Below are positions 18,481 through 27,358 of a stretch of 64,000 bases of DNA, piece after piece (the first letter of the stretch is position 1; every line of letters starts with the position of its first letter). A program made the translations under genes and the position numbers. The notes beneath the pieces are model-generated. The model did not search any database, was not told where the DNA came from, and saw only the letters and a list, made by a program, of their open reading frames with translations. Source of the DNA: Pedobacter sp. AK013 (GTDB taxonomy: Bacteria; Bacteroidota; Bacteroidia; Sphingobacteriales; Sphingobacteriaceae); assembly GCF_014205835.1 (NCBI RefSeq), contig NZ_JACHCQ010000002.1:124001-188000 (forward strand), read 5' to 3'.

Positions 18481-18897
18481 ATGAGCTTAAATATAGGCCA
18501 AGTTCTTGAGCGTGTTGTACGCAGAGACAGAATGGGAATAAGTGAATTATCCCGAAAATTAAATGTAAGTAGAAGAACTATTTACAATTGGTTTGATCAG
18601 AAAAGTCTAAATCCGGAAATTATCTGGAAAGTAGGTACTGTGATCGGTCACGATTTTTCTGTCGAATTACCCGAAACTTTTTCTAAAAATAGTAACTACA
18701 TTCATGAAGCTTTTGATGCACATACAGAGGATCAAACCAAAGGTGACGCAAATTCTGTATACTTCTGGATGAATAAATACATTAAGCTGCTCGAAAAATA
18801 CAACGAAATATTAAGCCATAATAACATAGAAAAGAATGTTTCAGAAACTGTAGCACATCACACTATGCCAAGAAATAACAATCGGTCTATTTCTTAA
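18481..18897 (+). CDS. Small helix-turn-helix DNA-binding protein
   Basis: Putative regulator of 138 residues. The N-terminal 50 residues form an HTH: RRDRMGISELSRKLNVSRRTIYNWFDQKSLNPE, with the recognition helix in VSRRTIYNWF. The rest (about residues 55-138) is polar, has no recognised domain and includes a possible helix WMNKYIKLLEKYNEIL that could mediate dimerisation. It lies 133 bp after the dehydratase gene, in the same direction, so it may be a regulator linked to the polysaccharide cluster or an independent gene. Targets are unknown. Confidence 0.75.
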   Translation: MSLNIGQVLERVVRRDRMGISELSRKLNVSRRTIYNWFDQKSLNPEIIWKVGTVIGHDFSVELPETFSKNSNYIHEAFDAHTEDQTKGDANSVYFWMNKYIKLLEKYNEILSHNNIEKNVSETVAHHTMPRNNNRSIS

Positions 18898-19046
18898 GTC
18901 GCTGCAGGTATTTTAATTTATCCTAAACCAAATATCTCCTTAGGGTTTACTATTCAGTAAACTCTCTTTTTTATAGTATCTCTCTAAATGATTCGCCATA
19001 AACATATTTTATGGTGATGGATTTCTATTCACAAAATTTTGAAATC

Positions 19047-19604
19047 ATGAAAACAATTAGCGCATTAACTCTACTGTTACCATTGTTTGCTTTTCAAGGC
19101 GCCAAAGCACAATCTCAGGTTTATAGTGGTACAGGTATTCGGTATTCAGTAGGTATCGAAACAGGTTTGGCTACTGGCTATTTAGCCAAAAAGTATGAGG
19201 CACCGCTTGGTGTTTCCGTTCAGGCAGAATTTCCTATTACCGAAAGCATCTTATATGCCTCGGTAAATACCGGGTTCAATAACATTTTTGTAACTGGCAA
19301 TTACTCCCATCTGGTTGATGATTTGCAACTTGTACCCGTTAAAGCAGGCTTAAAATATTTCTACAGGAGTAATCTCTATCTGCAGTCGGAAATAGGTTTT
19401 TCTTTCCTTTTAAATAAAACAAATTGTGTTGAAGGGAAAAAAGCTGCATTTGTATACGCGCCGCAAGCAGGAATGATATTTTATCTGCACAACAATAATT
19501 ACATCGATGCAGGATTACGCTACGAAAGCAACGGCAAATTCTATCTCTGCGACCATATGAACAACTTTGTTGGCTTCAGAATCGCCTGGGGCTTTAGTTT
19601 ATAA
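19047..19604 (+). CDS. Small outer-membrane beta-barrel-like protein
   Basis: Predicted exported protein of 185 residues. I prefer the ATG at 19047 over one at 19011 because it puts a clean signal peptide (KTISALTLLLPLFAFQGAKAQ) at the very N-terminus. The mature part is rich in alternating strands with Gly and aromatic residues, for example YSVGIETGLATGYLAKKYEAP and YIDAGLRYES, and ends in FRIAWGFSL, a C-terminal aromatic pattern seen in outer-membrane barrels. The size fits an 8-strand barrel of the OmpW/porin-family kind. No specific function is recognised. Confidence 0.7.
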   Translation: MKTISALTLLLPLFAFQGAKAQSQVYSGTGIRYSVGIETGLATGYLAKKYEAPLGVSVQAEFPITESILYASVNTGFNNIFVTGNYSHLVDDLQLVPVKAGLKYFYRSNLYLQSEIGFSFLLNKTNCVEGKKAAFVYAPQAGMIFYLHNNNYIDAGLRYESNGKFYLCDHMNNFVGFRIAWGFSL

Positions 19605-19645
19605 CACGGGTATTCCTAAGTAGTCATCTTTAATAAGCTTTATAA

Positions 19646-19945
19646 ATGAAAGCAAGTATACAATATAATACGATGAACGGATTGTGGATCCTTTTTATTG
19701 ATTGTAAATATGAGGATTCTCCCAAATACATTAGGATGATTACGAAGATTATAATCAAAATGTTATCCGGAACAATCATTCCCGGTAATAAGCGAAGGGT
19801 TAGATCTGGCAGGCATTACCTGATCCATGAGCATGTGGTAGAATTGCATACCGACGAGTGGTTTCCTCTGGTGCTGGCAAGTGAGAGAAAAGAGCTTCTT
19901 GAAGGTATTAGATCTATTTTTATGGATATGAGCGGAAAAAAATAA
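19646..19945 (+). CDS. Hypothetical protein (99 aa)
   Basis: Small protein I do not recognise. It has no signal peptide or membrane helix. A basic central stretch (PGNKRRVRSGRHYLIHEHVV) and a mixed alpha/beta look are the only features. It is 41 bp after the barrel gene in the same direction and is followed within 35 bp by a good hairpin terminator, which supports it as a real, transcribed gene. Confidence 0.55.
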   Translation: MKASIQYNTMNGLWILFIDCKYEDSPKYIRMITKIIIKMLSGTIIPGNKRRVRSGRHYLIHEHVVELHTDEWFPLVLASERKELLEGIRSIFMDMSGKK

Positions 19946-19977
19946 TCCGCTCAGTTTGTTTCATCAAAAGATACGGG

Positions 19978-20008
19978 AAGGTTGCTCCGAAAGGAGTAGC
20001 CTTTTCTT
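19978..20008 (+). terminator. Rho-independent terminator
   Basis: An 11-bp stem with two wobble pairs joins AAGGTTGCTCC and GGAGTAGCCTT around a GAAA tetraloop, with a T-rich tail TTTTCTTATTTC. It lies just after the 99-residue gene and closes the rightward transcription that begins in or after the polysaccharide cluster. The remaining gap to 20181 holds only a short hairpin-like repeat fragment around 20062-20094 with CGTCA/TGACG ends. Confidence 0.8.
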
Positions 20009-20181
20009 ATTTCTGGGCTTAGTGTAAGCAATTAAGGGTATAACATAGCGTTAAAATCGTACGTCAATCTCAAATGAAGCGCAGCGAAATGACGTTTTAT
20101 CTTCATTTGCCATCGCAACTCCATGCTTTTCAGCTAAAAACTACCCCCCTCAGACTAACGATTCTATATTTATGATCGGCC

Positions 20182-21195
20182 CTAATATTCAATTACAACC
20201 TTGCCAATTGTTTTTCCACTCTCCAATAAGCGGTGTGCTTTTTTTAGGTTATCTGCGGTAAATCCTTTCAGTGTAGTATTTAAGGTTGTTTTAAGCGTAC
20301 CGTCGTCAAAAAGTTCGGTGAGTTTATTTAAAATATGACGTTGTTCATCCATATCATCAGTTTGATACATCGAACGGGTATACATCAACTCCCACGAAAA
20401 AGTAACACTTTTATTTTTTAACTTATTCAGCGCAATAGGAGTGGCAGAGCCGGTAATGGAAACAATATGTCCCTGGGGTTTGATCAGCTCTACCAGGTTA
20501 TCCCAGTAACTGTTTAGGTCTACAAAATCGAGAATAAAATCCACTTCCTTAAAACCGGCAGCACGTACTTCTTCAACCAGATTATTGTGGTTAACCACCA
20601 CATCAGCGCCCATCATTTTGAACCATTCTTTGGTTTCAGTACGCGAAGCCGTGGTAATTACCTTTAAACCACTTAATTTTTTGGCAAGTTGTATGGCAAT
20701 TGAGCCCACACCACCAGCACCTCCAATAATCAGAATACTTTTGCCCTTATCTTTTTGCTCACTAATGCCGATGCGATCGTACAGCGATTCCCATGCAGTA
20801 AGTGCGGTTAAAGGCATAGCGGCAGCTTCGGCATTGCTGAGTGTGCTTGGCTTTAAGCCTACAATCCGTTCGTCTATCAATTGATATTCTGCATTACTTC
20901 CACTGCGGGTAAGGTCGCCAGCGTAATAAACCACATCTCCAGGCTTAAAAAAAGTAACTGCCTCTCCAATTGCTTCTACTATTCCGGTCGCATCCCAGCC
21001 AATTATTTTCGGCGTTTCCAACACAGTATCTTTAGCACTGTTCTGGCGAATCTTATAATCTACCGGATTTATACTGATTGCATTTATCTTAACCAGTATA
21101 TCGCGCCCGCTAGGTTGTGGAACAGCTGTTTCAAATTCGATAAAACTTTCATTTTCTATTATGGGCAGTGATGTTTTAAATCCAATTGCTTTCAT
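20182..21195 (-). CDS. Zinc-free NADPH:quinone-oxidoreductase-like MDR protein
   Basis: Medium-chain dehydrogenase/reductase of 337 residues (ZADH1/QOR-like). The N-terminal GroES-like domain has DILVKINAISINPVDYKIRQ and KIIGWDATGIVEAIGEAV, and the nucleotide-binding domain has ILIIGGAGGVGSIAIQLAKKL (about residues 150-170). The Cys and His ligands of zinc alcohol dehydrogenases are not visible, so it belongs to the zinc-free reductase branch acting on quinones or enones with NADPH. It is a single gene on the minus strand, convergent with the preceding small genes. The physiological substrate is unknown. Confidence 0.85.
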   Translation of the reverse strand: MKAIGFKTSLPIIENESFIEFETAVPQPSGRDILVKINAISINPVDYKIRQNSAKDTVLETPKIIGWDATGIVEAIGEAVTFFKPGDVVYYAGDLTRSGSNAEYQLIDERIVGLKPSTLSNAEAAAMPLTALTAWESLYDRIGISEQKDKGKSILIIGGAGGVGSIAIQLAKKLSGLKVITTASRTETKEWFKMMGADVVVNHNNLVEEVRAAGFKEVDFILDFVDLNSYWDNLVELIKPQGHIVSITGSATPIALNKLKNKSVTFSWELMYTRSMYQTDDMDEQRHILNKLTELFDDGTLKTTLNTTLKGFTADNLKKAHRLLESGKTIGKVVIEY

Positions 21196-21312
21196 GCTTT
21201 CTTTTTTATAAATGTACTATCCGTTTTTGTCGATCTACAATTTCAATGGACCAAATATAACCTGATTTTACTGCCTTTTTTGGAAAAAATGCAATTATGG
21301 AAAAAGGTATTT

Positions 21313-23697
21313 CTACTGGGTACGCTTTTTTTCTTCCTCACTGGCCGAAGTTCTTTTTCTAACGGCAGTTGGGTTACCGCCCAATCGGTAGGAGAAACTT
21401 AAAGTAACGCTACGCGTGTCATTTTTTTCAGTAAAACCATTTTTTTGGTTCTGATAATCAACGTCAATCCGGTAGGCATTACCATAAAAAATGTCGTTCA
21501 CAGCAAGCCTGAGGGTTCCCTGACCTTTAAGTAATGTTTTGCGTAGCCCCGCACTTACATCATACAGCCGAGCAATATGGTAAATACCCTGTATGGTTGG
21601 AGAAGAATACCACGCGCTTATTTCGGCCTTCAGTCCTTGTGCCTTGTTTATGGTAAAGGCATGGTTAGAACTTAAATAGACACCCCAAACATGGTAATCG
21701 TAACAGGCCTGTAAATATCCCGACTTTTCCAGTCGGTAAGAACCTTGAACATAATTGTTGATTTCCCACCAAGAAGCTGGCTTGGCGGAAAAGGAGGTAG
21801 AAAAACCAAGTTCCTGACTCAGATCCAGGTTTCTCTGAGTATCGTAAAAGAGTTTTGAGGTATTATCCTGTACCGTGATATTGCTAAAGTAATCAGTCGT
21901 CCGCCTTAGATAGAATGAAATATTATATTGTTGTTTATAAGTATAACCCAGTTCGCTGTTATAAATAAAGGCAGGTTGCAATGCCGGGTTGCCCTCCAGG
22001 TAAGCGTATGGACTTGTGTAGGATTTAAAAGGGTTAAGTCTCCAGTATTCGGGCCGGCTGATCCTTGAATTATAGTTGAAATTGATTTCGTTGTCTTTAT
22101 CCACTTTATAAACCACAAAAAGGGTTGGAAAAAGCTTAAAATAGTTATTCTGGTTGTTGGTGTTTAATACAATCGATTTGCCATTTATGCGGGTGTACTC
22201 ACCGCGCAAACCACCTTCAAAACTCCACTTGCCCAAATCTCCGGCAATACTGGTGTAAATTGCGGATATATTTTCGGTATACATAAAACGATCGCTGCGG
22301 TTGACCAATAGTTCTGGGCCGCTAGCAGGGTTATTATAGAAATCGAAGCTGTTGTGTGTACGGATACTGCTGTATTTCAGACCTGATTCAAAAGTCCATT
22401 TCTTCCAGAACTTATCGGTATAATCCAGTTTTCCCGAATAAATATCAATATGCTGATTGGAAGGTGTAAAGATATGGTAAGTGTCGGGTAGCAAACTACC
22501 GTTGCTCAATGTTCCATAAGTATCTACCTGTTGGTTGTTTTTGTTCTGATAAGGCACATAATCGATATCCACATTAATATTCCTGCCATTGGTATCCAGT
22601 TTAATCTTGTAGTTAATATTAAAGCTATACTGATATGCTTTTCCGTTAGAAAAGTTTTGGGTATGTAGGATAGAATCGGGCATAACTGCATGGTTATTAC
22701 TAATTGTAGTTAATATATTGTTCGGCCTGCTGTTGCTACCGTTGTAACCATTTATCAAAATACCAATCACTTGTTTATCGGTAAAGTTGTAATCGGCTCC
22801 AATTTTATAACTATTAGCATTTCCCAGGCGTAAGCCTGATTTTTCATTTCTCCAATCAGAATAGCCACCTGGAGCGTTATAAATAATATATTCACTTTCT
22901 TCATGGTCTTTTTTACGCCTGTTATAGCCATAGCTGCCATATACATTTAACTTGTTTTTGCGATAATTGAATACCATACTTGGGCTATAGCTGCCGTAGG
23001 TTGATTGTGTGTAAGCCCCAGAAAGTACGATGTTAAAACCATCGCCCTTTGTTTTTTTTGAAACAATATTGATTACAGCGCCACCTTGAGCGTCATACCT
23101 GGCGGTAGGATTAGCAATAATTTCTATTTTGGCAATATTATCTGAAGGCAAGCCGCGAAGATAGGCAGCCAGGTCTTCGCCCGATAATCTGATAGGCTTA
23201 TCGTCCATATAAATTACCACGTTTTTATTGTTTGCTGTAACTCCGCCATCAAAACGAGTTTGTACGCCAGGTGCTTTACTAAGCGCATCCCAAACCGTTG
23301 CACCACTGGCCACGATGCTATTTTCGACATTAAATATTACCCTGTCTATTTTTCTTACAATAAGCGGTTTTGAAGCCGATACCGTTACCTGATCCAGAGT
23401 TTTATCGTCACTAATCATCATTAATATGACTGAATCCATCGGAAGATTTATCTGTTGGCTCATATCCCTATATCCAACGGCTTTCAACATTAAAATATAA
23501 GTGCCTTTTAAAGGCTGCTGGAAACTGAACAGGCCATTTTTTGAAATCTGGACCGCTAAAGTCGAGTCTGCACGACGCAGGTTAATGCTTACCCCATCAA
23601 TCGGTTCGCCATTTTTATCGGTTACTAAACCTTTACGTAATTGCGCCAAAGTAATAAGAGGGGAAAGGAAAAGAAGGATAAGGGTTAACTTTTTCAT
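21313..23697 (-). CDS. TonB-plug outer-membrane beta-barrel receptor (OMP_b-brl_3 type)
   Basis: Outer membrane protein of 794 residues. It has a signal peptide (LTLILLFLSPLITLAQ), then an N-terminal carboxypeptidase-regulatory-like beta-sandwich (about residues 20-95; KGLVTDKNGEPIDGVSINL), then a TonB plug domain (about residues 110-215; VWDALSKAPGVQ and NIAKIEIIANPTARYDAQG), then a barrel rich in alternating aromatic strands. This is the OMP_b-brl_3 family of Bacteroidota, related to SusC but without a SusD partner beside it. It is divergent from a histidine kinase and response regulator gene pair, with three tandem 10-bp repeats between them. The ligand is unknown; a peptide, siderophore or stress role is possible. 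Confidence 0.87.
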   Translation of the reverse strand: MKKLTLILLFLSPLITLAQLRKGLVTDKNGEPIDGVSINLRRADSTLAVQISKNGLFSFQQPLKGTYILMLKAVGYRDMSQQINLPMDSVILMMISDDKTLDQVTVSASKPLIVRKIDRVIFNVENSIVASGATVWDALSKAPGVQTRFDGGVTANNKNVVIYMDDKPIRLSGEDLAAYLRGLPSDNIAKIEIIANPTARYDAQGGAVINIVSKKTKGDGFNIVLSGAYTQSTYGSYSPSMVFNYRKNKLNVYGSYGYNRRKKDHEESEYIIYNAPGGYSDWRNEKSGLRLGNANSYKIGADYNFTDKQVIGILINGYNGSNSRPNNILTTISNNHAVMPDSILHTQNFSNGKAYQYSFNINYKIKLDTNGRNINVDIDYVPYQNKNNQQVDTYGTLSNGSLLPDTYHIFTPSNQHIDIYSGKLDYTDKFWKKWTFESGLKYSSIRTHNSFDFYNNPASGPELLVNRSDRFMYTENISAIYTSIAGDLGKWSFEGGLRGEYTRINGKSIVLNTNNQNNYFKLFPTLFVVYKVDKDNEINFNYNSRISRPEYWRLNPFKSYTSPYAYLEGNPALQPAFIYNSELGYTYKQQYNISFYLRRTTDYFSNITVQDNTSKLFYDTQRNLDLSQELGFSTSFSAKPASWWEINNYVQGSYRLEKSGYLQACYDYHVWGVYLSSNHAFTINKAQGLKAEISAWYSSPTIQGIYHIARLYDVSAGLRKTLLKGQGTLRLAVNDIFYGNAYRIDVDYQNQKNGFTEKNDTRSVTLSFSYRLGGNPTAVRKRTSASEEEKKRTQ

Positions 23698-23730
23698 GTT
23701 TCAAAACTAAGCGCGTTGCATGTAAAGCAA

Positions 23731-23760
23731 AGTTAATCTCGGTTAAATATGGTTAAATCT
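23731..23760. promoter_or_regulatory. Three tandem 10-bp repeats, candidate response-regulator operator
   Basis: Three head-to-tail 10-mers, AGTTAATCTC, GGTTAAATAT and GGTTAAATCT, share the core GTTAA exactly once per helical turn. OmpR/PhoB-family regulators bind direct repeats with this spacing. The site lies 34 bp from the receptor gene start and 47 bp from the histidine kinase gene start in their shared divergent promoter region, so the adjacent response regulator is the natural candidate ligand. Confidence 0.6.
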
Positions 23761-23806
23761 TCGACCCACACTTCCATTGCTAAAATGATTTGTTCAATTT
23801 AGTGGG

Positions 23807-25261
23807 ATGAAATGGCTTACGTCCAGATATGTTTTCCCTTTGGCAGTTATCACACTGATTATTAGCCTGTTCCTGCAATGTGCATGGATTCGGCAACTGT
23901 ATCTGGCACAAAAGAAATCCGTTACCACCGCACTCGAATCTATTGTTAGTGATGCTTCAAGGCGTATAACCTATCAAAGCATTGCTAAAGGGCACGAGAA
24001 AAGCCTCCGTTTTCAGCAGTTTTTCCTTTCGCCAGAGTGGTTAGCGCTCAGGCAGGCATTTGATGACCTAAAAGTGGATAACCTGCGTAGCCGGTTTCAT
24101 TATGGAATTACTAATGATAGCTCGGTTGTAGAAATGAAAATGTCGTTTCTGAATGATCCTAAAAAAAAAATCAGCCATAGTTCTACCGCCGTTACCGATG
24201 GTAAATCGCAACGGGAGGTTTCGGTGCAAGATCAGCGTGACCTGAAAGTGATGGATAGTTTAGTGAACCATCGGCTAGATCTACTGGGTTTGCATATCAA
24301 CAGAAGTTATGCGCTTTACGACTATTCTGATGGGAAATTGGTAAAAGGCAAGACAATCTCTAATGGCACATCAGCTTTTGTTAGTGGGAAATATACTTAT
24401 AACCTTAAGTTTCAGAACAGGTATCAGCTCGTGGTTCCAACCATTACCTGGTTAATTATTTATCAGATGAAATATTACCTCATTTCGTCGTTTATAATGT
24501 TGGTACTTACGGCAGCAGCTTTTTACCTGCTGATCAGGCTGATGAAAAACCAGCAGCTTTATGCGCAGGCAAGAATGAGTTTTACCAGTAATATGACACA
24601 CGAACTCCAAACCCCGATCTCTACGATTGCTGTTGCCCTGGAATCGATCAGCAAGTATCATTTAATTGATGAACCTGAAAAGCTGCAGAATTACATCAAT
24701 ATAAGCTGCCACGAATTGCAACGTTTACAAGTAATGATCGAAAAAGTGCTTAAGCAGGAACAGATGGACATAGGAAAAACAAAATTGCAATTTAGTCTCA
24801 TCGATATTCAATCTGTACTAAAACAGATAATGCTTTCTATGGATATTCAGGTACGCGAAAAAAACATGGAACTTGTACTTGTGCCCATAGATGAACCCTA
24901 TTTTATTAAAGGTGATGCAATGCACATTGCTAACGCATGTTATAACCTGATCGATAATGCATTGAAATATTCGCCCGCACAATCCAGAATTGAGGTGTCG
25001 TGCAGTGTTGCCGATCTTGAATTAACCATCAGCTTTAAAGATAATGGCCCGGGGATTAAAGAAATTTACCATCAGCAGGTTTTTGAACGCTTTTTCCGGA
25101 TCTTTAACCAAGATAATATACATAATGTGAAAGGTTCGGGACTGGGGCTTCATTATGTAAAGCAGGTGGTATCGCTCCACGGTGGGCGTGTGGCGTTGCA
25201 GAGCAAAATAGGAAAAGGAAGTAATTTTATGATCATTTTACCATTGTATGAAGAAAATTAA
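23807..25261 (+). CDS. Sensor histidine kinase
   Basis: Membrane sensor kinase of 484 residues. Two transmembrane helices (about residues 9-30 and 221-245) flank a periplasmic sensing domain of about 190 residues without a recognised fold. HisKA follows with the phospho-acceptor H265 in SNMTHELQTPIS, then HATPase_c with the N-box YNLIDNALKYSP, the G1 box FKDNGPGI and the G2 box GSGLGLHYVKQVV. It ends 14 bp inside the response regulator gene, so the two are translationally coupled. The start is chosen at the ATG 47 bp after the tandem repeats. The signal is unknown; the divergent outer-membrane receptor suggests an envelope or nutrient cue. Confidence 0.92.
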   Translation: MKWLTSRYVFPLAVITLIISLFLQCAWIRQLYLAQKKSVTTALESIVSDASRRITYQSIAKGHEKSLRFQQFFLSPEWLALRQAFDDLKVDNLRSRFHYGITNDSSVVEMKMSFLNDPKKKISHSSTAVTDGKSQREVSVQDQRDLKVMDSLVNHRLDLLGLHINRSYALYDYSDGKLVKGKTISNGTSAFVSGKYTYNLKFQNRYQLVVPTITWLIIYQMKYYLISSFIMLVLTAAAFYLLIRLMKNQQLYAQARMSFTSNMTHELQTPISTIAVALESISKYHLIDEPEKLQNYINISCHELQRLQVMIEKVLKQEQMDIGKTKLQFSLIDIQSVLKQIMLSMDIQVREKNMELVLVPIDEPYFIKGDAMHIANACYNLIDNALKYSPAQSRIEVSCSVADLELTISFKDNGPGIKEIYHQQVFERFFRIFNQDNIHNVKGSGLGLHYVKQVVSLHGGRVALQSKIGKGSNFMIILPLYEEN

Positions 25262-25940
25262 GGTTTTGTATGCTGAAGATGAGCCTTTTTTGGCGCGGAT
25301 TGTGCTTGATGGTTTAACCAGTAGTGGTTATGAGGTAAATCTTGCTGCCGATGGAGCACTTGCCTGGAAACAGTTTTTAGCAGAAAAACCCGATATCTGT
25401 GTGTTCGATATTATGATGCCGCAAAAGGATGGTTATACACTGGCATCTGAAATCAGAAAGTCAGATCCCAATGTTCCGATTATCTTTTTGAGTGCCAAAG
25501 CCCTTACCGAAGATGTGGTGATGGGGTTTAAAAACGGAGGTAACGACTATCTCAAAAAACCCTTTAGTATTGATGAACTGCTGGTGCGGATGGAATCACT
25601 TTTAAACAGATTTGGTTCTTCGCAGAAAGATGAAAATGAGGCAAATAAAAAATACCAGTTCAGAAACTGCGAACTCGATCCCGTAGCACAAAAATTAAAA
25701 ACTTCTGTAGGCGAATATTCTCTCTCTTATAAAGAAACCGTTCTGCTCGAATTACTCTTGAAAAACCGTAATAACATTTTGGAACGGGAGGATGCGTTGA
25801 TCAAAATATGGGGCGAAGATAGTTTTTACAATGGTCGCAGTATGGATGTTTTTATGGCACACCTACGCAAACTGTTAAAAAGTGAACCAGAAGTCCAGAT
25901 CATCAGTTTAAGAGGAGTGGGGTATAAACTTATCTGTTGA
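25248..25940 (+). CDS. OmpR-family response regulator
   Basis: Two-domain response regulator of 230 residues. The receiver has the acidic pocket E10-D11, the phospho-acceptor D54 in VFDIMMP and the conserved Lys in FLSAKA. The C-terminal winged helix (about residues 135-230) has YSLSYKETVLLELLLKN, VFMAHLRKLLK and IISLRGVGYKL, the OmpR/PhoB signature. Its start overlaps the kinase gene by 14 bp. It probably binds the GTTAA repeats at 23731-23760 and controls the divergent receptor and its own operon. Confidence 0.94.
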   Translation: MKKIKVLYAEDEPFLARIVLDGLTSSGYEVNLAADGALAWKQFLAEKPDICVFDIMMPQKDGYTLASEIRKSDPNVPIIFLSAKALTEDVVMGFKNGGNDYLKKPFSIDELLVRMESLLNRFGSSQKDENEANKKYQFRNCELDPVAQKLKTSVGEYSLSYKETVLLELLLKNRNNILEREDALIKIWGEDSFYNGRSMDVFMAHLRKLLKSEPEVQIISLRGVGYKLIC

Positions 25941-26153
25941 TTGTACAAAAGTATGTTTGAGGTATGAACGTCATTCTTAACGATGTTCCATACATTAGTG
26001 TTTATCTTCGTTCAAGAATTTTCTTTCTGATTACATCAGAAGATTGAATTAAGCCTTAAAGCTTTTAGAAGTTCACTTTATGAGTTGAATACAACCACTG
26101 GTTGCCTAAAAGCAACAATAAGTAGCATAATTACAACTAAAATGAGCGAGTGA

Positions 26154-26188
26154 TTTGTTGAATCTGACTATATGGCCTGCTACCTTTG
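26154..26188 (+). promoter_or_regulatory. Bacteroidota-type promoter for the HTH-pentapeptide gene
   Basis: TACCTTTG at 26181-26188 matches the TAnnTTTG -7 consensus, and TTTGTTG at 26154-26160 offers a -33 box with 20 bp between its last TTG and the -7 box. A start site near 26195 would give a leader of about 25 nt before the ATG at 26220. The rest of the 25941-26219 gap shows nothing recognisable. Confidence 0.6.
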
Positions 26189-26219
26189 TCATGTCGAAAG
26201 CTAAAAAAAGACAGTACCT

Positions 26220-27134
26220 ATGGATTCAAAAATGATAGGCAATAAAATTGCCGGAGCAAGAAAAAAAATAAATATGTCTCAGGCAGTATTAGCCGGACAT
26301 GTATTTGTAAGTCCGCAGGCCGTTGGAAAATGGGAACGGGGAGAATCAATGCCAGATATTATTACCCTGAACCAACTCACTAAGATTCTGAACGTTGATC
26401 TTAACTATTTTTCAGAAAACCTATCTTCTCTAAATGCCCTGAATAAAGTTGTACAGAAAACATCAGAAGTAAAGAGTTTAACAGATTCGCTACAGCCACA
26501 ACTGTTGACCAATTTCAGCGGAAACGATCTTGCCAAGACAGATTTTGCAGGTGTTATTGCACATAATTTAAAATTCAATGGGAGTAATTTACATGGTTCA
26601 GATTTTAGTGGAGCTGACTTAACTGGTAGTACGTTTTTGGGTAGTGATGTAAGAGAAGCTATTTTTAAGGGCGCAAACCTTACTGATTGCAGCCTATCGG
26701 CAAGTGATCTTACTGCTTCTAATTTTGATCAGAGCATTTTTGTACGAACAAAGTTCTATGCTTCAGCGCTGGATGGGGCAAAAATTAGTAATACCAAACT
26801 CACTGATGTAAAACTAAGCAAGACCGATTTGAGAAAAACAGTTTTTGAAAACTGCGTGTTTGTGGGAGTAGATTTTGATTATTCCGATCTGCGTGGACTT
26901 AGTTTGGATGGCCAGACTTTTATAGGCGTGCTCTTTCATAATGCCGCCCTTAACGAAACTACATTCAAAGGGGCAACACTTAAAAATGTATCTTTCCGTT
27001 CTACTTTTGCCCTCACCAACAAATATTACAGAGCCATTAAAACGATTTGCTTTGAAGGAGCGGCAATGGATAAGTTAACCTATGCTTCGCTTAAAGGTTT
27101 AGGTGCCGATCTTTCAAAAGTTATTCTTTTATAA
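26220..27134 (+). CDS. XRE helix-turn-helix fused to a pentapeptide-repeat domain
   Basis: Protein of 304 residues. Residues 5-62 are a Cro/C1-type HTH (KIAGARKKINMSQAVLAGHVFVSPQAVGKWERGES, then LNQLTKIL). After a linker, about residues 98-262 form a right-handed quadrilateral helix of pentapeptide repeats with the A(D/N)Lxx pattern, such as SDFSGADLTGSTF and AIFKGANLTDCSL. Repeat frames stay regular except for drift after residue 190. Pentapeptide helices in Qnr and MfpA mimic DNA and bind gyrase; here the domain could be for oligomerisation, ligand sensing or DNA mimicry. It stands alone with its own promoter. Targets are unknown. Confidence 0.85.
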   Translation: MDSKMIGNKIAGARKKINMSQAVLAGHVFVSPQAVGKWERGESMPDIITLNQLTKILNVDLNYFSENLSSLNALNKVVQKTSEVKSLTDSLQPQLLTNFSGNDLAKTDFAGVIAHNLKFNGSNLHGSDFSGADLTGSTFLGSDVREAIFKGANLTDCSLSASDLTASNFDQSIFVRTKFYASALDGAKISNTKLTDVKLSKTDLRKTVFENCVFVGVDFDYSDLRGLSLDGQTFIGVLFHNAALNETTFKGATLKNVSFRSTFALTNKYYRAIKTICFEGAAMDKLTYASLKGLGADLSKVILL

Positions 27135-27358
27135 TAAGATCAAAAGAAAAACAGAAGTACTGAAGAACAAGCTAATTCGTCATTTGTGGGAATTTTGGTT
27201 GCCTATAATAACGCAAGCCTTACTTTATAGGGGCGTTGGGGGTGACTTGTGCGATGATATATATAATTTAATTAATAATTAACAGATTGTTTTGAATACA
27301 ATCCAGGCAATATTGAGCATGGGCCCGAGCATTAAACCTTGCACTAGAAAGGACACTG

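Noticed and set aside
18481..19945. Toxin-antitoxin pair formed by the HTH gene and the 99-residue gene
   Set aside because: They are separated by an exported barrel gene and show no toxin motif.
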